A DNA stretch of 64,000 bases from Flavobacterium petrolei (GCF_003314435.2 NZ_QNVY02000002.1:186001-250000); one strand, 5' to 3'; shown: positions 54,538 through 63,243, counted from the stretch's first letter. Numbers and translations: made by a program. The notes: generated by a model not told the origin, from the letters alone.

Positions 54538-54752
54538 ATTCAATTGCAATGGCAAAAATCAATTACAAAACTCAATTGCAATGACAATAGCAAAGTTCAA
54601 TTTACAGAAGATTTATTAACCCAATTTAAATTATAGACTTTCTCATAAATGGCAAAGGGATTCTTTTTTGCTTTGTATTTCTAATTGTGGTGTAGCATTT
54701 TTATTTTCATTAGACTTTGCTATTGAAATTGAATTTTGCCATTGCAATTGAT
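54538..54752. repeat. Inverted and direct repeats built on TCAATTGCAATGGCAAAA
   Basis: TCAATTGCAATGGCAAAA (54540-54557) recurs in varied form at 54581-54612 (TCAATTGCAATGACAATAGC) and in inverted orientation at 54731-54751. The flanks TCAATAGCAAAG/CTTTGCTATTG also pair. Together they could fold into a long stem around about 110 bp of AT-rich spacer between divergent DUF3822 and RecD-like genes. No ORF inside. Confidence 0.6.
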
Positions 54753-54785
54753 ATTTTCACTTACTTTGTATTAAAATTTCGCTAA

Positions 54786-56207
54786 ATGAATTCCTCCCTG
54801 TTTTATAGTCTTTTACAAAAAAAATTCCCTTTTCAACCCACCTATAAACAGGATATTTTTTTTCAAAAAATCGCTATTTTTTTAACCGAAACTGATAATA
54901 GAACCATTTTTGTTTTAAAAGGATATGCGGGAACTGGAAAAACAACTGTGATATCTACTATTGTAAATAGTTTATTAGACATTAATAAAAAATATGTCTT
55001 GTTGGCGCCAACGGGTCGTGCGGCTAAAGTAATTGCCAATTATTCGAACAAACCGGCTTTTACAATTCATAAAAAAATATACTTTCCAAAGAAATCTTCC
55101 GGTGGAGGCGTTTCGTTTACGTTGCAACAAAACAAACACAAGAACACGATTTTTATAGTCGATGAAGCTTCGATGATTTCCGATACTAATTCTGATTCTA
55201 AGTTGTATGAAAACGGTTCTTTATTGGATGATTTGATTTCGTATGTATATTCTGGAACCAATTGTAAAATGATTTTATTGGGAGATACCGCTCAGTTGCC
55301 TCCGGTGAATTTAGATATCAGTCCCGCACTTGACATTCGCACTTTGGGGATGAATTATGATAAGGAAGTAGAACATATTGAGTTGGATGAAGTCATGCGT
55401 CAGGAAGAAAATTCCGGGATTTTGCATAACGCAACTGAACTTCGGGAATTATTGAAAGATTCCTTTATCGATGAATTCAAATTTGATGTCAAGAAATTCA
55501 AAGATATAGTTCGGTTGACCGATGGATATGATATTCAGGATGCCATAAATTCCGCCTACAGTAATTATAGTATAGAAGACACCGCTTTTATTGTTCGTTC
55601 GAATAAAAGAGCGAATCAATATAATGAGCAAATCCGGACCAAAATTCTGGATAAAGAAAGCGAACTTTCCACAGGGGATTTTTTGATGGTGGTGAAGAAC
55701 AATTATTTTTGGTTAAAAGATTCGGATGAAGCTGGTTTTATTGCTAATGGTGATATTATCGAAATATTAGAAATTTTCAATATCAAAGAATTATATGGTT
55801 TTAAGTTTGCCAAAGTAAAAATTCGAATGATTGATTACCCCAATCAGATTCCATTTGAAACGGTATTATTAATGGACACCATAAAAAGTGAATCACCATC
55901 GTTGACCTATGAAGAATCCAACCGATTGTATCAGGAAGTGTTGAAAGATTACGAAGGCGAAACCAAATTCAAACAATTTCAAAAAGTAAAAGCCAACGAA
56001 TATTTCAATGGTTTGCAAGTGAAATTCTCGTATGCAATTACGTGCCATAAATCACAAGGCGGTCAGTGGAATACTGTTTTTATAGAACAACCGTATTTGC
56101 CGGACGGCATCAATAGAGATTATATTCGCTGGTTGTACACGGCTATGACCCGAGCCAAAAATAAATTATATTTGATAGGTTTTAAGGATGAGAATTTTGT
56201 AGAGTAA
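54786..56207 (+). CDS. RecD-like SF1B DNA helicase
   Basis: 473 aa. Walker A GYAGTGKTTVISTIV (about 45-59), DEASMIS (motif II), GDTAQLPPVNLDISPALD (motif III) and the UvrD-like C-terminal 2B half with YAITCHKSQGGQWNTVFIE (motif V) and WLYTAMTRAKNKLYL (motif VI). Shorter than RecD2: no N-terminal helix-hairpin-helix region. RecB/RecC are not nearby, so it probably acts alone in 5'-3' unwinding during repair. The neighbouring VOC gene starts 11 bp later. Confidence 0.9.
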   Translation: MNSSLFYSLLQKKFPFQPTYKQDIFFQKIAIFLTETDNRTIFVLKGYAGTGKTTVISTIVNSLLDINKKYVLLAPTGRAAKVIANYSNKPAFTIHKKIYFPKKSSGGGVSFTLQQNKHKNTIFIVDEASMISDTNSDSKLYENGSLLDDLISYVYSGTNCKMILLGDTAQLPPVNLDISPALDIRTLGMNYDKEVEHIELDEVMRQEENSGILHNATELRELLKDSFIDEFKFDVKKFKDIVRLTDGYDIQDAINSAYSNYSIEDTAFIVRSNKRANQYNEQIRTKILDKESELSTGDFLMVVKNNYFWLKDSDEAGFIANGDIIEILEIFNIKELYGFKFAKVKIRMIDYPNQIPFETVLLMDTIKSESPSLTYEESNRLYQEVLKDYEGETKFKQFQKVKANEYFNGLQVKFSYAITCHKSQGGQWNTVFIEQPYLPDGINRDYIRWLYTAMTRAKNKLYLIGFKDENFVE

Positions 56208-56218
56208 ATTTATAAATA

Positions 56219-56614
56219 ATGAAACAAAGAATAGCACATATTGCTTTGGTTGTTGCTGATTATGATGATGCGATAGCTTTTTATACTCAAAAATTACATT
56301 TTGATTTAATTGAAGATACCATTTTAACTGATACAAAGCGATGGGTTTTGGTTGCACCAAAAGGTGCCATTGGATTCAGTTTACTTCTGGCAAAAGCAGC
56401 AACTAATGAACAGTCAGAAAAAGTGGGAAATCAAACGGGTGGACGCGTTTTTCTATTTTTGAACACTGATGATTTTGAAAGAGATTATCAAAATTTATTG
56501 GATAATAAAGTAGAAATTATCAGAGAACCTATTTTGGAAGCGTATGGCAAAGTAGCTGTTTTTGCTGATATTTACGGCAATCTTTGGGATTTAATAGAAC
56601 GAGCTGATAACTAG
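56219..56614 (+). CDS. VOC (glyoxalase/bleomycin-resistance fold) protein
   Basis: 131 aa with paired beta-alpha-beta modules: AHIALVVADYDDAIAFYTQK with metal-ligand candidate His, GGRVFLFLNTDDFERDYQNL and FADIYGNLWDLIER, whose Glu is the usual last metal ligand. Could be an isomerase, dioxygenase or drug-binding protein; not predictable. Second gene of a plus-strand run with the helicase (11 bp) and ygiD (20 bp). Confidence 0.87.
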   Translation: MKQRIAHIALVVADYDDAIAFYTQKLHFDLIEDTILTDTKRWVLVAPKGAIGFSLLLAKAATNEQSEKVGNQTGGRVFLFLNTDDFERDYQNLLDNKVEIIREPILEAYGKVAVFADIYGNLWDLIERADN

Positions 56615-56634
56615 AATAAATAAATTTTATTCAC

Positions 56635-57465
56635 ATGAACACATTAAACGACTTACATAAAATATCTGGCTCTTTTTCGAATACCGAAAAAATGCCGGTT
56701 TTGTTTTTGGGACACGGAAGCCCGATGAACGCAATTGAAGATAATCAGTTTGTGACGGGTTTTCGAAATTTGGCTAAAACGTTACCGCAACCAAATGCCA
56801 TTTTATGTATTTCGGCGCATTGGTATACCAAAGGTACCAAAGTTACCGCAATGGAAATGCCCCGAACGATTCACGATTTTGGAGGTTTTCCACAAGCACT
56901 GTTCGATGTACAATATCCCGCAAAAGGAAGTCCGGAATTAGCAGTAGATACCAAACATTTATTATCGCCAGTAGAAGTAGAGCTGGACGAACATTGGGGT
57001 TTGGATCATGGTGCTTGGAGTGTTATTAAACATTTATATCCCGAAGCGAATGTTCCTGTGATTCAGTTGAGTATTGATTATACAAAATCTGGGCAATACC
57101 ATTTTGACTTGGCTCAAAAATTAAGTGCGTTGCGTACCAAAGGAATCTTGATTGTAGGCAGCGGAAATATTGTGCATAATTTGAGATTGGTCGATTTTCA
57201 TAATTTCAAAAAAGACAATTATGGTTACGATTGGGCAATTGAAGCAAGAGAATCGGTGAACAACTATTTATTGGATGGAAATTTCCAGCCGTTGATTGAT
57301 TTTGAGAAACAAAGCAAGGCGTTTCAATTAGCTATTCCTACGCCAGAACACTATTTACCTTTAATTTATACTTTGGGATTAAAAGGAAAATCCGAAGAAC
57401 TGAGTTTGTTTAATGACAAGTTATTGGCGGGTTCGTTGAGTATGACTTCGGTGAAGATTATGTAG
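56635..57465 (+). CDS. ygiD: 4,5-DOPA-extradiol-dioxygenase-like protein (YgiD family)
   Basis: 276 aa class III extradiol dioxygenase fold. Conserved metal and active-site blocks: PVLFLGHGSPMNAI (His23-type ligand), LCISAHWYTKGTKVT (His), HWGLDHGAWSVIKHLYPEA and ILIVGSGNIVHNLR (His). Bacterial YgiD cleaves L-DOPA-type catechols in vitro; the in vivo substrate is uncertain. Last gene of the helicase-VOC-ygiD run. Confidence 0.9.
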   Translation: MNTLNDLHKISGSFSNTEKMPVLFLGHGSPMNAIEDNQFVTGFRNLAKTLPQPNAILCISAHWYTKGTKVTAMEMPRTIHDFGGFPQALFDVQYPAKGSPELAVDTKHLLSPVEVELDEHWGLDHGAWSVIKHLYPEANVPVIQLSIDYTKSGQYHFDLAQKLSALRTKGILIVGSGNIVHNLRLVDFHNFKKDNYGYDWAIEARESVNNYLLDGNFQPLIDFEKQSKAFQLAIPTPEHYLPLIYTLGLKGKSEELSLFNDKLLAGSLSMTSVKIM

Positions 57466-57567
57466 GAAGGTTTTGTGGAATAAATCTTATATTTGGTATA
57501 TCAACAGATAATTTTAGAAATATTATTTGGAAAGTCAATTCAATTTTTTGTCAATAATTAAAACATA

Positions 57568-58353
57568 ATGAACAAAAATATTAGTAGATCAATAATAAAT
57601 TCTAAAGGAGAAATTCTATTCTTTGGTTTGCAAGACTTTATCAAAAATATTATTGAAAATAAATATTGTTTCATTTGTGGAGCAAATCCAAATTTAAAAA
57701 AATTCAATGATGAGCATATAATTCCTGATTGGATTCTAAAAAAATACAAACTACACTCTCAAAAAATTACCCTACCAAATGGTACAAAAATAAATTATGG
57801 ACATTATAAAGTTTCATGTTGTCAAGAATGTAATACTGAATTAGGTAAAACGTACGAGCTTCCAATTAGTAAATTACTAAATAAGTCTTATAATGATATC
57901 TGTGATGAACTAAAAAAAAATCCAAGTTTATTTAAACTTTTATTTAGATGGGCAGCTCTTATATATCTAAAAACTCATCTGAAAGATAATTCATTTTTAC
58001 TAGAAAGAGATAAAAGTAAAAAATCAGGGTTTATTGCTGATAATTATTATTGGCAAGATATGCATCATATTCACTGTATTGCAAGAAGTCATTACACAAA
58101 AGCTAAAATAGACGAAAATGTTTATGGTACAGTTTTAATTCTTCCAGCATTAAAAATTGGAAATAGAGAAAATTTTGATTACGTTGATAGTGAAACAGCT
58201 AAATCAGTTTTATTACAATTAAATGAATTTAGTATTATTGTTGTATTAAATGATTCTTCCTTTAGTTATATAATGTTCAAAGAATTTATTGATAAAATTG
58301 AAGGACCACTAAGTTCCTTTCAGTTAAGGGAAATTCTAGCTCATTTGAATTAG
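57568..58353 (+). CDS. HNH-like zinc-finger protein (putative nuclease)
   Basis: 261 aa. CFIC (C34, C37), FNDEHIIPDW (H50) and CCQECN (C84/C85, C88) form the two Cys pairs and central His of an HNH/treble-clef nuclease: C-x2-C ... EHIIP ... C-x2-C. The remaining about 170 residues are helical and unfamiliar (SLFKLLFRWAALIYLKTHL, YYWQDMHHIHCIA, YGTVLILPALKI). Base composition is visibly more AT-rich than neighbours. It is followed after 12 bp by an 85-aa gene, and both sit between ygiD and a kdsB relic, like an acquired islet. Antiphage or restriction function is conceivable, not shown. Confidence 0.75.
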   Translation: MNKNISRSIINSKGEILFFGLQDFIKNIIENKYCFICGANPNLKKFNDEHIIPDWILKKYKLHSQKITLPNGTKINYGHYKVSCCQECNTELGKTYELPISKLLNKSYNDICDELKKNPSLFKLLFRWAALIYLKTHLKDNSFLLERDKSKKSGFIADNYYWQDMHHIHCIARSHYTKAKIDENVYGTVLILPALKIGNRENFDYVDSETAKSVLLQLNEFSIIVVLNDSSFSYIMFKEFIDKIEGPLSSFQLREILAHLN

Positions 58354-58365
58354 ATCAATATTAAT

Positions 58366-58623
58366 TTGAAAGAGAGACCAGTTTATCAATCAAATATTAA
58401 ATCTGATGGGAATTATTATATCACTTCAATAATTCCTGAAGATATTTGCTTAATTGAAGAAGCAAAAAGGATTTCCTCACCAGGAGAATTTTTAAAACTT
58501 TATGTTAATGAATTGATAGGTAATATTAATAATAGAGAGACAATCATTAATGAAATAGGTGAAGGAAAAAGGAATTTCTTGATAGATAAAGAGGGTCAAT
58601 TTATTAATCACGGTCAAATTTAA
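58366..58623 (+). CDS. Small hypothetical partner of the HNH-like protein
   Basis: 85 aa starting with TTG (58366), 12 bp after the HNH-like gene. KERPVYQSNIKSDGNYYITS then IPEDICLIEEAKRISSPGEFLKLYVNELI (helical) and RETIINEIGEGKRNFLIDKEGQF. No signal peptide, membrane segment or recognised domain. AT-rich like its neighbour; the tight spacing suggests one transcript and a shared function, such as an inhibitor or cofactor of the nuclease. Confidence 0.6.
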   Translation: MKERPVYQSNIKSDGNYYITSIIPEDICLIEEAKRISSPGEFLKLYVNELIGNINNRETIINEIGEGKRNFLIDKEGQFINHGQI

Positions 58624-58764
58624 TAAGTACAACTATAGCAAATCGCAATTATAATAAATCGATAAAAGATATATTTTGTTAGATACTAACGAGTCCCTCG
58701 AACCAGCAATTAAAAACTAAAACTTTGCTACTTAACGTCTTCGTGGCAAATTAAAAAGATATAA

Positions 58765-58947
58765 ATGAAAATAATAGCAGTCATTTCCACAAGTTAAGCC
58801 TCGACACGATTTCCCGCAAAACTAATGCAGGATTTGTGTGGTAAAACCGTCATTTTAAGAACTTATGAAGCAGCCATAAACTCGCAATTGTTTGATGATG
58901 TTTTTGTGGTAACAGATTCAGATTTAATTTATGACGAAGTCATTTCT
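58765..58947 (+). pseudogene. Duplicated 5' fragment of kdsB
   Basis: About 183 bp nearly identical to 59773-59955 (kdsB codons 1-61), from ATGAAAATAATAGC to TATGACGAA. Codon 11 is TAA (TACGC in kdsB reads TAAGC here), and homology stops just before CAACTAGCGCCAGC. With the true kdsB it forms a direct repeat on either side of the GNAT gene. Cannot make a useful protein. Confidence 0.9.
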
Positions 58948-59019
58948 CCCCAACTAGCGCCAGCGTCTCGCTCGTGACAACAAAGTAAATCATTATCACT
59001 AACATCAAAACCAATTATT

Positions 59020-59706
59020 GTGAAAACACGAGACGATAAAAAATTAGATAATCCGGTTTGGTTTTCGTTATCAGAAACGGATCAAAGTTTTGCGGTAGAT
59101 TATGGCAGTGTAAAATTCTATCATTCGGATTATTGTCCGTTTGGCGGTTTTGAAAAGGGAAATGCGATTGCAAAGTCTATTGATGAATATTCTGAGATGG
59201 TTGATAGTTTTTTTATTGTTGGAGAAAAGCCGGAACTTTCAAATCTATTGAAGGTAAATAAAGAATTGGTTTGTCTTCAAATGATTGTTTACAATCGAAT
59301 CGATATTGCCATTAATGACCCAATTGTAAAACTGACTGACGAACATATTGATGCTTTATATGAGTTGGTGAATTTGGTGCAACCAGGATATTTTAAAAAG
59401 AAAACCGCTTTATTAGGTAATTATTATGGCATTTTCAAAAATGAAGAACTTGTTAGCGTGACTGGTGAGCGCATGCAAATGAATGACTTTATTGAAGTAA
59501 GCGCAGTAGTCGCACATCCCAATCATACCGGAAAAGGATACGCCAAACAATTAGTGATCCATACCGTAAATGAAATTTTCAAGCAAAATAAGATTCCTTA
59601 TTTACATGTGATTGAAGACAATAAAGGTGCAATACAATTGTACGAGAAATTAGGTTTTTCAACCAGGCGAAAAATTAGTTTTTGGAATATCACGAAGCAA
59701 ATTTAA
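59020..59706 (+). CDS. GNAT-family N-acetyltransferase
   Basis: 228 aa, GTG start (59020); I see no better upstream ATG. The C-terminal half carries the acetyl-CoA fold (VSAVVAHPNHTGKGYAKQLV, with the Q/RxxGxG/A-type loop as HTGKGYA) and IPYLHVIEDNKGAIQLYEKL-GF, as in FR47-like members. The N-terminal half (PVWFSLSETDQSFAVDYGSV, CPFGGFEKGNA) is less conserved. Substrate unknown. It lies between the kdsB fragment and kdsB, so probably inserted there. Confidence 0.85.
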   Translation: MKTRDDKKLDNPVWFSLSETDQSFAVDYGSVKFYHSDYCPFGGFEKGNAIAKSIDEYSEMVDSFFIVGEKPELSNLLKVNKELVCLQMIVYNRIDIAINDPIVKLTDEHIDALYELVNLVQPGYFKKKTALLGNYYGIFKNEELVSVTGERMQMNDFIEVSAVVAHPNHTGKGYAKQLVIHTVNEIFKQNKIPYLHVIEDNKGAIQLYEKLGFSTRRKISFWNITKQI

Positions 59707-59772
59707 GGATTGAGAACAATTTTGTAAATCCTAAAAACATACTAACTTAGCGCTTTAGCAATTCCATATAAA

Positions 59773-60498
59773 ATGAAAATAATAGCAGTCATTCCCGCAC
59801 GTTACGCTTCGACACGATTTCCCGCAAAACTAATGCAGGATTTGGGAGGCAAAACGGTCATTTTAAGAACCTATGAAGCAGCCATAAACACGCAATTGTT
59901 TGATGATGTTTTTGTGGTAACAGATTCGGATTTAATTTATGACGAAATCCTTTCTCACGGTGGAAAAGCCATCAAGAGTATTAAAGAACACGAATCAGGA
60001 AGTGATCGAATTGCGGAAGCAGTCGAAAATCTGGACGTTGATATTGTGATTAATGTGCAAGGAGACGAACCATTTATCGATGCGGAACCTTTGGCAAAAG
60101 TGATTGAAGTTTTTAGAAATGATTTGGATAAAAAAGTAGATTTAGCTTCTTTAATGCGCGAAATCACTAATGAAGACGACATCAATAATCCGAACAATGT
60201 AAAAGTAGTGGTGGATCAAAATGGATTCGCATTATACTTTTCACGTTCGGTAATTCCATATCCAAGAGAGAAAAATGTGGGTGTTCGCTACATGCAACAC
60301 ATCGGGATTTATGCTTTTAGAAAACAAGCTTTATTGGATTTTTACAGTTTACCAATGCAATCTTTGGAAGCATCCGAAAAACTAGAACAATTGCGTTATC
60401 TGGAATTTGGAAAAAGAATTAAAATGGTGGAAACGAAACATGTCGGAATCGGAATTGATACTCCCGAGGATTTAGAAAAAGCGAGAAAAATGCTGTAG
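59773..60498 (+). CDS. kdsB: 3-deoxy-manno-octulosonate cytidylyltransferase
   Basis: 241 aa. Activates KDO as CMP-KDO for LPS inner core synthesis. Nucleotide-binding [20 protein letters not shown] (6-25), [13 protein letters not shown] with the Mg2+ Asp, [11 protein letters not shown] and [13 protein letters not shown] (substrate loop), and [18 protein letters not shown] at the end. Complete. Its stop codon is directly followed by the stop of the convergent K+ channel gene, with no spacer for a terminator. Confidence 0.96.
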   Translation: MKIIAVIPARYASTRFPAKLMQDLGGKTVILRTYEAAINTQLFDDVFVVTDSDLIYDEILSHGGKAIKSIKEHESGSDRIAEAVENLDVDIVINVQGDEPFIDAEPLAKVIEVFRNDLDKKVDLASLMREITNEDDINNPNNVKVVVDQNGFALYFSRSVIPYPREKNVGVRYMQHIGIYAFRKQALLDFYSLPMQSLEASEKLEQLRYLEFGKRIKMVETKHVGIGIDTPEDLEKARKML

Positions 60499-61209
60499 TT
60501 ACTCCAGATTTTCATGATCGAAATAACCTTTTGTTTTTACTTTGGTGGAGAAGAAATTCAAAAAAAGCACAATGAAAAATAGAAACAGTAAGGCTTGTGT
60601 AGTAACTAGAAATTTCCCTATTGGTGTAATGGGATGGTAGTCGCCGTAGCCGATGGAAGAGGAAGTTACAATACTGAAATAAATAGAATCAAACCAATGG
60701 AAAAACGGTTTGTTCATATAATTTCCAACAGAATAAAAGACTGCGTACGCAAATGCAATCTCTAAATAGTTAAAGAAAAGCAACAACATGGATCTCTTGT
60801 ATGAGCGTGGTTTTGAAAATAAATCAGAAGCAAAAATCAGTGTTGGAATATAAAAAACAGTTTCCAAAAAAACATAAACAAGAATCCAAATAATCCACTG
60901 ATGGCTTTGCCAATGATTTACTAAAATCACTATTGGAAAAATTACTTTTAATAAAACATAAAAGTCTAAAGCTAAATCTTGGTATTCAACTCCCTTCTTG
61001 CTGGCCCAATATTTAATGTAAATCCCTGGAAAAAGTAATTGGGACGAAGCCAATATTAAACGGACAATTTTTTCAATGCCATTGTCTTCCTGATGATCGT
61101 TATTCCAAATGGATTGAATATTCTGAATCCGTTTTTGGATAGGATTAAATTTAGGTTGCACGCCCTTTGACGTTTTTCCCAGAAGTAGTTTTTTTAAAAT
61201 TTTTTTCAT
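60499..61209 (-). CDS. Two-pore-segment potassium channel family protein
   Basis: 236 aa with about four to five hydrophobic helices; the pore loop SIVTSSSIGYGDYHPITP includes the selectivity filter GYGD (about 190-193), flanked by helices as in ion-channel (PF07885) proteins. N-terminal cytosolic part is basic. No RCK/TrkA domain. Inner membrane. Convergent, stop to stop, with kdsB. Confidence 0.88.
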   Translation of the reverse strand: MKKILKKLLLGKTSKGVQPKFNPIQKRIQNIQSIWNNDHQEDNGIEKIVRLILASSQLLFPGIYIKYWASKKGVEYQDLALDFYVLLKVIFPIVILVNHWQSHQWIIWILVYVFLETVFYIPTLIFASDLFSKPRSYKRSMLLLFFNYLEIAFAYAVFYSVGNYMNKPFFHWFDSIYFSIVTSSSIGYGDYHPITPIGKFLVTTQALLFLFFIVLFLNFFSTKVKTKGYFDHENLE

Positions 61210-61306
61210 TCCAGCAAAGTGTTAAATAACGCTATGTAAGGTTACAAAATAATTGTGTTGCTTGACCAGAATTCCATTGTGAATTTTGACAAAAAAAATT
61301 AATGAT

Positions 61307-61972
61307 TTAACTCAGTTTCTCAATTAGAATTAGTTCGTTATGAACTTCAAGTCTGGGAATGGTCTTAATCTGAAATTTATCTTTGTAAAACTCGGAAACG
61401 TATTTTTTATTTCTTAAATTTTGGCTTTCATTTAATAACATGGTATTGAAAAGTATAAAACCATGACCTTTTAAAAGAGAGCAAACTCTATTGATAAAAA
61501 AAGTTTCAAACAAGAAATTAGGCATTGTTGTATCTTGAAAAATATCAATAATAATTAAATCGTATTTGGTTTTGGTTTTTAGAACAAATTCGAAAGCATC
61601 ATCAATTACAATTTCAAGATTTTCAATTTCGTTTAATTTAAAATAGGTATTGGCTATTTTAATTATTTCGGGGTCAATTTCAACTCCGGTAATTTTTCCT
61701 TTATATTTTATTTCGTCCACCAAGGTCTTAATCACACTTCCGCCTGCAACTCCCAAAACAAGAATATGTTTCATGGGAACTATCTTTTCGAAGCCAATAT
61801 TTTTTAACCCCAATCTTAAAATACGTTGTAAACTTCCATACGAATAATTGGCATTTTCCGAGTCTAAAACTAATTCACCATTTGCCCAAGTGACTTCAAT
61901 CGATTTGCTCAATGAAGATTTTGTTTCATAAATTTTTATTGGAATGAGATAACTGAATATTTTTTTAATCAT
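61307..61972 (-). CDS. Spermidine synthase-like methyltransferase-fold protein
   Basis: 221 aa. HILVLGVAGGSVIKTL is the nucleotide/aminopropyl-donor loop (GGG-like GVAGGS), KITGVEIDPEIIKIANTYF the acidic hairpin, and YDLIIIDIFQDTTMPNFLF the DxxD-like region of spermidine synthases, with the usual D replaced in part. The N-terminal beta domain is short. Could be a polyamine aminopropyltransferase or a methyltransferase-like homologue; activity uncertain. Confidence 0.8.
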   Translation of the reverse strand: MIKKIFSYLIPIKIYETKSSLSKSIEVTWANGELVLDSENANYSYGSLQRILRLGLKNIGFEKIVPMKHILVLGVAGGSVIKTLVDEIKYKGKITGVEIDPEIIKIANTYFKLNEIENLEIVIDDAFEFVLKTKTKYDLIIIDIFQDTTMPNFLFETFFINRVCSLLKGHGFILFNTMLLNESQNLRNKKYVSEFYKDKFQIKTIPRLEVHNELILIEKLS

Positions 61973-62033
61973 TATTGGCAGTTTTACTCAAAAATAAGAT
62001 TTAAATTATTTATTTTGTGTGAAATAAGAAAGA

Positions 62034-62588
62034 ATGAAGAAACAATTTTACAAATGGATATTTTTCAGGCTCATGGGATGGAAAATAGTGGGAGGAATTG
62101 ACGCAAATATTAAAAAATGTGTCATGATGGTGATGCCGCATACGAGTGCGCATGATTTTTATTTGGGTATTTTCACCAGAGGCATTACCGGATTAGAAAT
62201 GAATTGGGTGGGTAAAAAGGAATTGTTTCGTTTTCCTTTCGGATTTTATTTTAGATATATGGGCGGCGAACCACTGGACCGTTCTGGCGGTTTGAATAAA
62301 GTGGATTCTATCGCGGCTATTTTTCAAAGGAAAGAAATTTTTCGTTTGGCTGTTGCTCCAGAAGGAACCCGTGAAAAAGTTACCGAACTAAAAACAGGAT
62401 TTTATTATATCGCTTTAAAAGCAAATGTTCCTATAATTCCTGTAACGTTTGATTTTGGAAGAAAAGAAGTGAACTTAGGAAATCCAGTTTTACCAACTGG
62501 CGATCTCGAAAGTGATATGGCAGTTTTGAAGAAACACTATAAAGGTGCAAAAGGTAAAATTCCGGAAAACGGATATTCATTTGAATAA
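62034..62588 (+). CDS. PlsC-like 1-acyl-glycerol-3-phosphate acyltransferase family protein
   Basis: 184 aa. HTSAHDFYLG contains the HX4D catalytic motif, VGKKELFRFPFGFYFRYMGG the substrate block and VAPEGTREKVTELKTGFYYIA the EGTR motif; KANVPIIPVTFDFG closes the fold. Shorter than PlsC, as in many Bacteroidota homologues. A lone N-terminal helix may peripherally bind the inner membrane. Role in phospholipid or aminolipid synthesis is likely. Confidence 0.87.
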   Translation: MKKQFYKWIFFRLMGWKIVGGIDANIKKCVMMVMPHTSAHDFYLGIFTRGITGLEMNWVGKKELFRFPFGFYFRYMGGEPLDRSGGLNKVDSIAAIFQRKEIFRLAVAPEGTREKVTELKTGFYYIALKANVPIIPVTFDFGRKEVNLGNPVLPTGDLESDMAVLKKHYKGAKGKIPENGYSFE

Positions 62589-62652
62589 ATAATAGTGTAA
62601 ACAATAAATTCAGTTTATTGTAAAAATAATTGTTATAGCAAAATAATGTATG

Positions 62653-62690
62653 AGAACCCCAATTCGAAATTCCGAATTGGGGTTCTTTTT
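62653..62690. terminator. Bidirectional terminator
   Basis: Perfect 14-bp stem AGAACCCCAATTCG (62653-62666) / CGAATTGGGGTTCT (62673-62686) then T-run; between the acyltransferase and the minus-strand regulator gene. Confidence 0.88.
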
Positions 62691-63167
62691 TTAATCGGGA
62701 ACATAACTTTTAAAAGTTCCATTTTTATAAAAAATTACGATTTTATCTATTTCAGTTGAATCGGATTCTTTAGGGCTATTTTTATTTTCTATTTTTTTTG
62801 TTTCCAATGCAGGAATCGGATTTGGAATTTTTATTTCGGAAAATAGATTCTCAGGAATTATATCAGCAGAAGCTGGAGCAGGAATATTTTGTTTTACAAC
62901 TTGCTCAACGTTGTTTACTGTTTTATCAAACTGCTCCGAGTTTTTAGGAAAAGTTCCTTTTCCGTTCAATATCCAATACAAATCTACATCAGGAAAAACC
63001 TCTAATATTTTAAGAATAAAATCCAAGCTAGGTTTGTTTCTTCCTGAGAGTAGGTGAGACAAACTGGAGCGCTGTACACCAATTTTATCCGCAAAAGAAG
63101 AAGCATTCAAGCTGTAGTAATCCAGTATGATTTCTAATCTTTTTATAAAATCCTCGATGTTTACCAT
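62691..63167 (-). CDS. XRE-type helix-turn-helix regulator
   Basis: 158 aa. The N-terminal HTH (about residues 18-65) reads ASSFADKIGVQRSSLSHLLS, then GRNKPSLDFILKILEVFPDV, then DLYWILNGKGTF, the last phrase common in this regulator group. The C-terminal about 85 residues are linker-like and acidic/proline-containing with a short strand tail (IVIFYKNGTFKSYVP). Divergent from the M14 peptidase gene; five copies of the palindrome TTTAC-N4-GTAAA lie between, one centred on its own start codon, so it probably represses both itself and the peptidase. Confidence 0.88.
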   Translation of the reverse strand: MVNIEDFIKRLEIILDYYSLNASSFADKIGVQRSSLSHLLSGRNKPSLDFILKILEVFPDVDLYWILNGKGTFPKNSEQFDKTVNNVEQVVKQNIPAPASADIIPENLFSEIKIPNPIPALETKKIENKNSPKESDSTEIDKIVIFYKNGTFKSYVPD

Positions 63168-63173
63168 TGTAAA
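63160..63173. promoter_or_regulatory. Palindrome copy 1, on the regulator start codon
   Basis: TTTAC-CATT-GTAAA; its centre is the CAT (63165-63167) that is the ATG of the minus-strand regulator gene, so binding would block translation-proximal transcription. Confidence 0.6.
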
Positions 63174-63193
63174 TTATTGATATAAATTAACTA

Positions 63194-63207
63194 TTTACAA
63201 ATGTAAT
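63194..63207. promoter_or_regulatory. Palindrome copy 2, over the regulator -7 box
   Basis: TTTAC-AAAT-GTAAT. On the minus strand it includes TACATTTG (63205-63198), a perfect TAnnTTTG box about 31 bp upstream of the regulator start. Confidence 0.65.
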
Positions 63208-63229
63208 CAAAAGTTATCAAATAACCAAT

Positions 63230-63243
63230 ATTACAAGTGTAAA
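63230..63243. promoter_or_regulatory. Palindrome copy 3
   Basis: ATTAC-AAGT-GTAAA, one mismatch in the left arm; 23 bp from the previous copy (start to start 36). Confidence 0.55.

Noticed and set aside
54538..54752. CRISPR array
   Set aside because: Repeats are few, differ in orientation and spacing, and no cas genes lie in the window.
58680..58705. tRNA-like remnant near the HNH islet
   Set aside because: A short GC-richer string (ACGAGTCCCTCGAACCAGC) recalls a T-arm, but no acceptor or anticodon arm can be drawn.
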